The notes beneath the pieces are model-generated. The model ran no database searches and had not been told where the DNA came from. It was given only the letters and a program-made list of their open reading frames with translations. From Meloidogyne chitwoodi (Eukaryota > Nematoda > Chromadorea > Rhabditida > Meloidogynidae), in the NCBI GenBank assembly GCA_015183035.1, contig JACZZP010000014.1:310001-374000 (forward strand): a stretch of 64,000 nt of DNA. Direction: 5' to 3'. Shown one piece after another: positions 59,781 to 64,000 of the stretch. The translations under genes and the position numbers were made by a program. Within the stretch, counting starts at the first letter, position 1. Each line of letters opens with the position of its first letter.

Positions 59781-62039
59781 TTAATATTTATTAACGCAAG
59801 GACGAGGGAATCCACCATATCCAGCACATTTCTGATTTTCTTTGCATACCTCGCATTTAAGATAATTGCAGCAAACTGTAAAATGAGTTTTGTAATTATT
59901 TAATTTAAATAAATTATGTTTACGTTCTGGAGTAGTGGGTTTAAGAGTTGATCCTGGGGTTGCAGTTGTTGGTCCAGTAGAGGGACCTTGTTTTGTTGAT
60001 TTAGTTTGTCCAGGAGTGCTTTTTGATGGTCGGTAAGTACTTGTTGAAGGTCCAGGTGTGCCAGTTTCTTCAGTTGATCCTGGAGTTCCAGTTACTGGTC
60101 CAGTTGAGGGACCTTCTGTTGAAGATTCAGTTGATCCTGGGGTAGCTGTTGATGGTCCAGTTGTGCCAGTTTCTTCAGTTGATCCTGGGGTTCCAGTTGG
60201 TGCTCCGGTAGAGGGACCTTGTTTTGTTGATTTAGTTTGTCCAGGAGTGCTTTTTGATGGTCGGTAAGTACCTGTTGATTGTCCAGGTGTGCCAGTTTCT
60301 TCAGTTGATCCTGGAGTTCCAGTTACTGGTCCAGTTGAGGGACCTTCTGTTGAAGATTCAGTTGATCCTGGTGTAGCTGTTGATTGTCCAGTTGTGCCAG
60401 TTTCTTCAGTTGATCCTGGAGTTCCAGTTACTGGTCCAGTTGATGGACCTTCTGTTGAAGATTCAGTTGATCCTGGTGTAGCTGTTGATTGTCCAGTTGT
60501 GCCAGTTTCTTCAGTTGATCCTGGAGTTCCAGTTACTGGTCCAGTTGATGGACCTTCTGTTGAAGATTCAGTTGATCCTGGAGTAGCTGTTGATGGTCCA
60601 GGTGTGCCAGTTTCTTCAGTTGATCCTGGAGTTCCAGTTACTGGTCCAGTTGATGGACCTTCTGTTGAAGATTCAGTTGATCCTGGGGTAGCTGTTGATG
60701 GTCCAGGTGTGCCAGTTTCTTCAGTTGATCCTGGTGTTCCAGTTACTGGTCCAGTTGAGGGACCTTCTGTTGAAGATTCAGTTGATCCTGGGGTAGCTGT
60801 TGATGGTCCAGTTGTGCCAGTTTCTTCAGTTGATCCTGGGGTTCCAGTTGGTGCTCCGGTAGAGGGACCTTGTTTTGTTGATTTAGTTTGTCCAGGAGTG
60901 CTTTTTGATGGTCGGTAAGTACCTGTTGATTGTCCAGGTGTGCCAGTTTCTTCAGTTGATCCTGGAGTTCCAGTTACTGGTCCAGTTGAGGGACCTTCTG
61001 TTGAAGATTCAGTTGATCCTGGTGTAGCTGTTGATTGTCCAGTTGTGCCAGTTTCTTCAGTTGATCCTGGAGTTCCAGTTACTGGTCCAGTTGATGGACC
61101 TTCTGTTGAAGATTCAGTTGATCCTGGGGTAGCTGTTGATGGTCCAGGTGTGCCAGTTTCTTCAGTTGATCCTGGAGTTCCAGTTACTGGTCCAGTTGAT
61201 GGACCTTCTGTTGAAGATTCAGTTGATCCTGGGGTAGCTGTTGATGGTCCAGGTGTGCCAGTTTCTTCAGTTGATCCTGGAGTTCCAGTTACTGGTCCAG
61301 TTGATGGACCTTCTGTTGAAGATTCAGTTGATCCTGGGGTAGCTGTTGATGGTCCAGGTGTGCCAGTTTCTTCAGTTGATCCTGGAGTTCCAGTTACTGG
61401 TCCAGTTGAGGGACCTTCTGTTGAAGATTCAGTTGATCCTGGGGTAGCTGTTGGTGGTCCAGGTGTTTCTTCAGTTGATCCTGGAGTTCCAGTTACTGGT
61501 CCAGTTGATGGCCCTTCTGTTGAAGATTCAGTTGATCCTGGGGTAGCTGTTGATGGTCCAGTTGTGCCAGGTTCTTCAGTTGATCCTGGAGTTCCAGTTA
61601 CTGGTCCAGTTGATGGACCTTCTGTTGAAGATTCAGTTGATCCTGGGGTAGCTGTTGATGGTCCAGGTGTGCCAGTTTCTTCAGTTGATCCTGGAGTTCC
61701 AGTTACTGGTCCAGTTGATGGACCTTCTGTTGAAGATTCAGTTGATCCTGGGGTAGCTGTTGATGGTCCAGGTGTGCCAGTTTCTTCAGTTGATCCTGGT
61801 GTTCCAGTTACTGGTCCAGTTGAGGGACCTTCTGTTGAAGATTCAGTTGATCCTGGGGTACCTGTTGTCCTTGTTCCTGTTGGTCCAACTGTTGTTGTTG
61901 GAGTTATTGTTGACACTCCAGGTGTTGATTCACATTTACAATAACACACAGGCTCTGTTGTCGTTGGTTCGCATGTTTGTCCAACAATACAATTTATTAA
62001 AGAGTAGATTATTGGTAGTATTAAAATAATTCCTTTCAT
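59781..62039 (-). CDS. Secreted mucin-like repeat protein 3
   Basis: Exon 1 is 62039-59924 and exon 2 is 59875-59781 when spliced, about 736 residues; unspliced it is 752. The signal peptide [20 protein letters not shown] and the head are almost the same as in gene 1. The repeat unit is different and longer, 35 residues ([20 protein letters not shown] then GSTESSTEGPSTGPV). Three blocks carry Lys-containing spacers (TYRPSKSTPGQTKSTKQGPS). The tail is CCNYLKCEVCKENQKC then AGYGGFPRPCVNKY. The 48-base intron is a multiple of three and has no stop, so it can also be read through. A shared head, promoter and tail with a changed repeat core shows the core evolving separately. Confidence 0.85.
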   Translation of the reverse strand: MKGIILILPIIYSLINCIVGQTCEPTTTEPVCYCKCESTPGVSTITPTTTVGPTGTRTTGTPGSTESSTEGPSTGPVTGTPGSTEETGTPGPSTATPGSTESSTEGPSTGPVTGTPGSTEETGTPGPSTATPGSTESSTEGPSTGPVTGTPGSTEEPGTTGPSTATPGSTESSTEGPSTGPVTGTPGSTEETPGPPTATPGSTESSTEGPSTGPVTGTPGSTEETGTPGPSTATPGSTESSTEGPSTGPVTGTPGSTEETGTPGPSTATPGSTESSTEGPSTGPVTGTPGSTEETGTPGPSTATPGSTESSTEGPSTGPVTGTPGSTEETGTTGQSTATPGSTESSTEGPSTGPVTGTPGSTEETGTPGQSTGTYRPSKSTPGQTKSTKQGPSTGAPTGTPGSTEETGTTGPSTATPGSTESSTEGPSTGPVTGTPGSTEETGTPGPSTATPGSTESSTEGPSTGPVTGTPGSTEETGTPGPSTATPGSTESSTEGPSTGPVTGTPGSTEETGTTGQSTATPGSTESSTEGPSTGPVTGTPGSTEETGTTGQSTATPGSTESSTEGPSTGPVTGTPGSTEETGTPGQSTGTYRPSKSTPGQTKSTKQGPSTGAPTGTPGSTEETGTTGPSTATPGSTESSTEGPSTGPVTGTPGSTEETGTPGPSTSTYRPSKSTPGQTKSTKQGPSTGPTTATPGSTLKPTTPERKHNLFKLNNYKTHFTVCCNYLKCEVCKENQKCAGYGGFPRPCVNKY

Positions 62040-62110
62040 CTCACTCTTTTCTCAACACAATTAATTTTGTTGTGAGTTTTAGTTAATAATGTCTTCTTCA
62101 TATTTTGTTA

Positions 62111-62119
62111 AGCTTATAT
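62111..62119 (-). promoter_or_regulatory. TATA box of mucin-like gene 3
   Basis: CATATATAAGCTT on the minus strand, about 75 bases upstream of the ATG at 62039; conserved in the family. Confidence 0.6.
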
Positions 62120-62751
62120 ATGCTTATTTTTCATTTAAATTTTTCTTTCCACGAATGTTTATTAAAAAAAGAATATTTTTCTTGTATTATGATTTAAGTA
62201 TGTGGCAATCTTAATTCTATTTTCACGTGAAATTTATTAACTATTTGTTTTGATTTACATCTTCTTGTGTGATTTTTAACTATTTTTCTAATTTTTTTTT
62301 AAATTTTATTACTTCTTGGTGTTGGTTATATTTATTATTTGTTATTACAGTTATTTTTTAACCAATCATTTACAACCTCAAAATTATTTTAAAACTTTCT
62401 TGTTGTCATTTTTATTTGAATTGAGTTTTTTCTAATTTAACACATTTGAAACGTGTATGATGTTATATTTATTTCTTTAATATTTTTTTAGTTATTTTTT
62501 TTAATTTTTATTTTATTAATTTTTATATTTCTGATATATTTATTCTTCTAATTTATTTCTGAAAAATAATCATTTATATAAAATATTTAAAAATAGACAA
62601 TAATTAGAAAAAGCTTTTCGAGCTGAGAGTCTACTGTATATTATTATTTATATTTCTAAAAAGTATTTTTATTTGAAATATTTTTTAAATTTTATTATTT
62701 AATTAAAAGAAAATTGAAAAAAATATTTAAGTATTAAATAGTTCTGAAAGT

Positions 62752-62868
62752 TTTAATTAGGGTAGCTCTCCGACCCCGACATTTATGCAGACAAGGGCTC
62801 TCGACCAGCCAACCCCCGACGACCCCAAATCCCCGTCTTCGACCAATTGATCGGAGAGCTACCCTAGT
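62752..62868. repeat. Short TIR element
   Basis: TAGGGTAGCTCTCCGA at 62758 is mirrored by TCGGAGAGCTACCCTA at 62850. The centre is GC-rich with CGACCCC-type words. MITE-like, about 115 bases. Confidence 0.65.
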
Positions 62869-63104
62869 TTAAATGTCTTTAATCTATGCAAAGCATATTT
62901 CATATTATTCTAAATTTTCTAAAATAAGCCATCTTTTATAAAAGAATTAAAATATGCCAAATCTCTAAAATAAGCCCCGGACTCTTCTGGTCTTTTTTAC
63001 TTTTATGGGAGAATGTTTTAATAAATATTACCAAAGATTTTTATAATTAAAATCTTTTTCTTAATAAAATTAATAAATTAATAATTCTTTTATTATTTAA
63101 TTAA

Positions 63105-64000
63105 TTAAATATCAAAATATTTTTTAATATTTTTCTCAACTATTTCTTTCAGATTTTCCAATTTATTATCATTATTATCAATTAAATTATTTTCAACTTT
63201 TTGACATATTTCATTTCCTAATTCTAATTTTGGACATTTATTTTTCCAATGATATTTTAAAGCAATATTAGCTGAAACATGAAAAGTTTTTGAAATATTA
63301 GAATTAATTCTGTGTAGTCCAAAATGATTAAAAACGCTAACAATACTACGAGTACTAAATTTAAATTAAATTATTAAATAAACTTTAAATTAAAAAATAA
63401 AACCTAATAAAACTTTTTCCATATTGATCTCTTTCCTGAACAATTTTTGAACGTTTATTTTTATTAAAAATACTTTTTTCTTCATTTTTAGTTAAATTTT
63501 GATTAAAAATATAAACATTTCTAATTGAAATAGAAGAAGGTTCAGATTTCCATTTTCCATCATTTAAAATATCAAAAAGCATTTCTTGCCAATTTTTATT
63601 TAATAATGGAATTATTAATTCATCTGTGTCTATAATCAAAACAAAATGATGAGTAGATGAATATCTAATTAATTAAAATATATTTATTTATTTTAATTTA
63701 AAGAGAAGGGTAAAATGTTGGGGAGGAAACTCTTTTTTGAAATAATAATTATTTTTTTATTTATAAAAATAAATTAATAAATATATTTTAATAGCCAATA
63801 TATACAAAAATAATACCTATAAAAACAATCATTTAAAGGAATTAATTCATTACGTCTTTTTTGTTGTCTGTTTCTCAAAATAAAATTTTGCTGGCTTGAA
63901 AATGTTATTAAATTTATTTTATCAGTTTATTTTTAATATAAAACCTCATTGGTTGATTTGGAGAATTTCCTGGTAATTCTAAGTCAACCTTTTTATAAAT
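63105..64000 (-). CDS. GT92 family (DUF23) glycosyltransferase, 5' partial
   Basis: GT92 enzymes are Golgi type II membrane proteins; in nematodes members such as GALT-1 add galactose to core fucose of N-glycans. Exons seen (minus): 64000-63945, 63894-63817, 63664-63404, 63354-63105. Readable: IYKKVDLELPGNSPNQPMS, RQQKRRNELIPLNDCFYR (NDC region), YSSTHHFVLIIDTDELIIPL with the acidic DTDE metal and sugar-nucleotide motif, NKNWQEMLFDILNDG, then VFNHFGLHRINSNISKTFHV and ALKYHWKNKCPKLELGNE. The order fits the C-terminal half of the family. The N-terminal anchor lies outside the window. Exact acceptor sugar unknown. Confidence 0.83.

Overview
The window looks like nuclear DNA of a nematode, most likely a plant-parasitic tylenchid of the root-knot (Meloidogyne) type. 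This is an inference from four things seen here: spliced-leader (SL) RNA genes, a nematode cuticle collagen, a nematode-type GT92 glycosyltransferase, and very AT-rich sequence with short introns that often begin AG|GTTTTT. No database search was possible. Exon boundaries were read by hand from homology, reading frame and GT...AG.

Layout. 1-2325 (-): cytoplasmic aspartyl-tRNA synthetase, 3' end off the window. 2533-3174: an inverted repeat holding two SL RNA genes tail to tail. 3288-4642 (+): MCTS1. 5397-7202 (+): first of three mucin-like secreted proteins. 7397-8866: a solo-LTR-like block and a Tc1/mariner-like element. 9278-15704: four genes for small secreted Cys-module proteins (CPKGYEC repeats). 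Two of these are a recent inverted duplicate, one has a new start codon and an LTR in its intron, and one is frameshifted. 17413-18182: a second inverted repeat with two more SL RNA genes of divergent sequence. 19047-19986 (-): NTF2-like/DUF4440 protein. 19987-23740: AT-rich, no gene seen. 23741-26862 (+): glycerol kinase. 27812-33337: a minisatellite, then a 4.3-kb composite foldback element. 33463-35600 (-): a decayed-looking Q/S-rich gene. 36185-37270: another TIR element. 37455-37733 (+): a small ORF. 37730-39982 (-): GTF3C5 (TFIIIC subunit). 40130-41095: a large palindrome duplicating a first exon. 41374-45149 (-): large unidentified gene. 45466-47821 (-): RS-rich protein. 48188-49444 (+): dehydrodolichyl diphosphate synthase. 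49864-52051 (-): cuticle collagen with a tRNA-Ser(GCT) in an intron. 54252-59017 (+): DnaJ protein with a mucin-like gene (55588-57989, -) nested in its last intron. 59781-62039 (-): third mucin-like gene. 63105-64000 (-): GT92 glycosyltransferase, 5' end off the window.

The housekeeping genes (translation, Pol III, dolichol, glycerol) are unrelated to one another. Two themes stand out. One is the four SL RNA genes, arranged as two tail-to-tail pairs; the second pair carries a different leader whose snRNA-like folds are nevertheless kept. The other is a set of lineage-specific secreted proteins (three mucin-like, four Cys-module) with TATA boxes, tandem repeats and rapid structural change, as expected for surface or host-interaction proteins.
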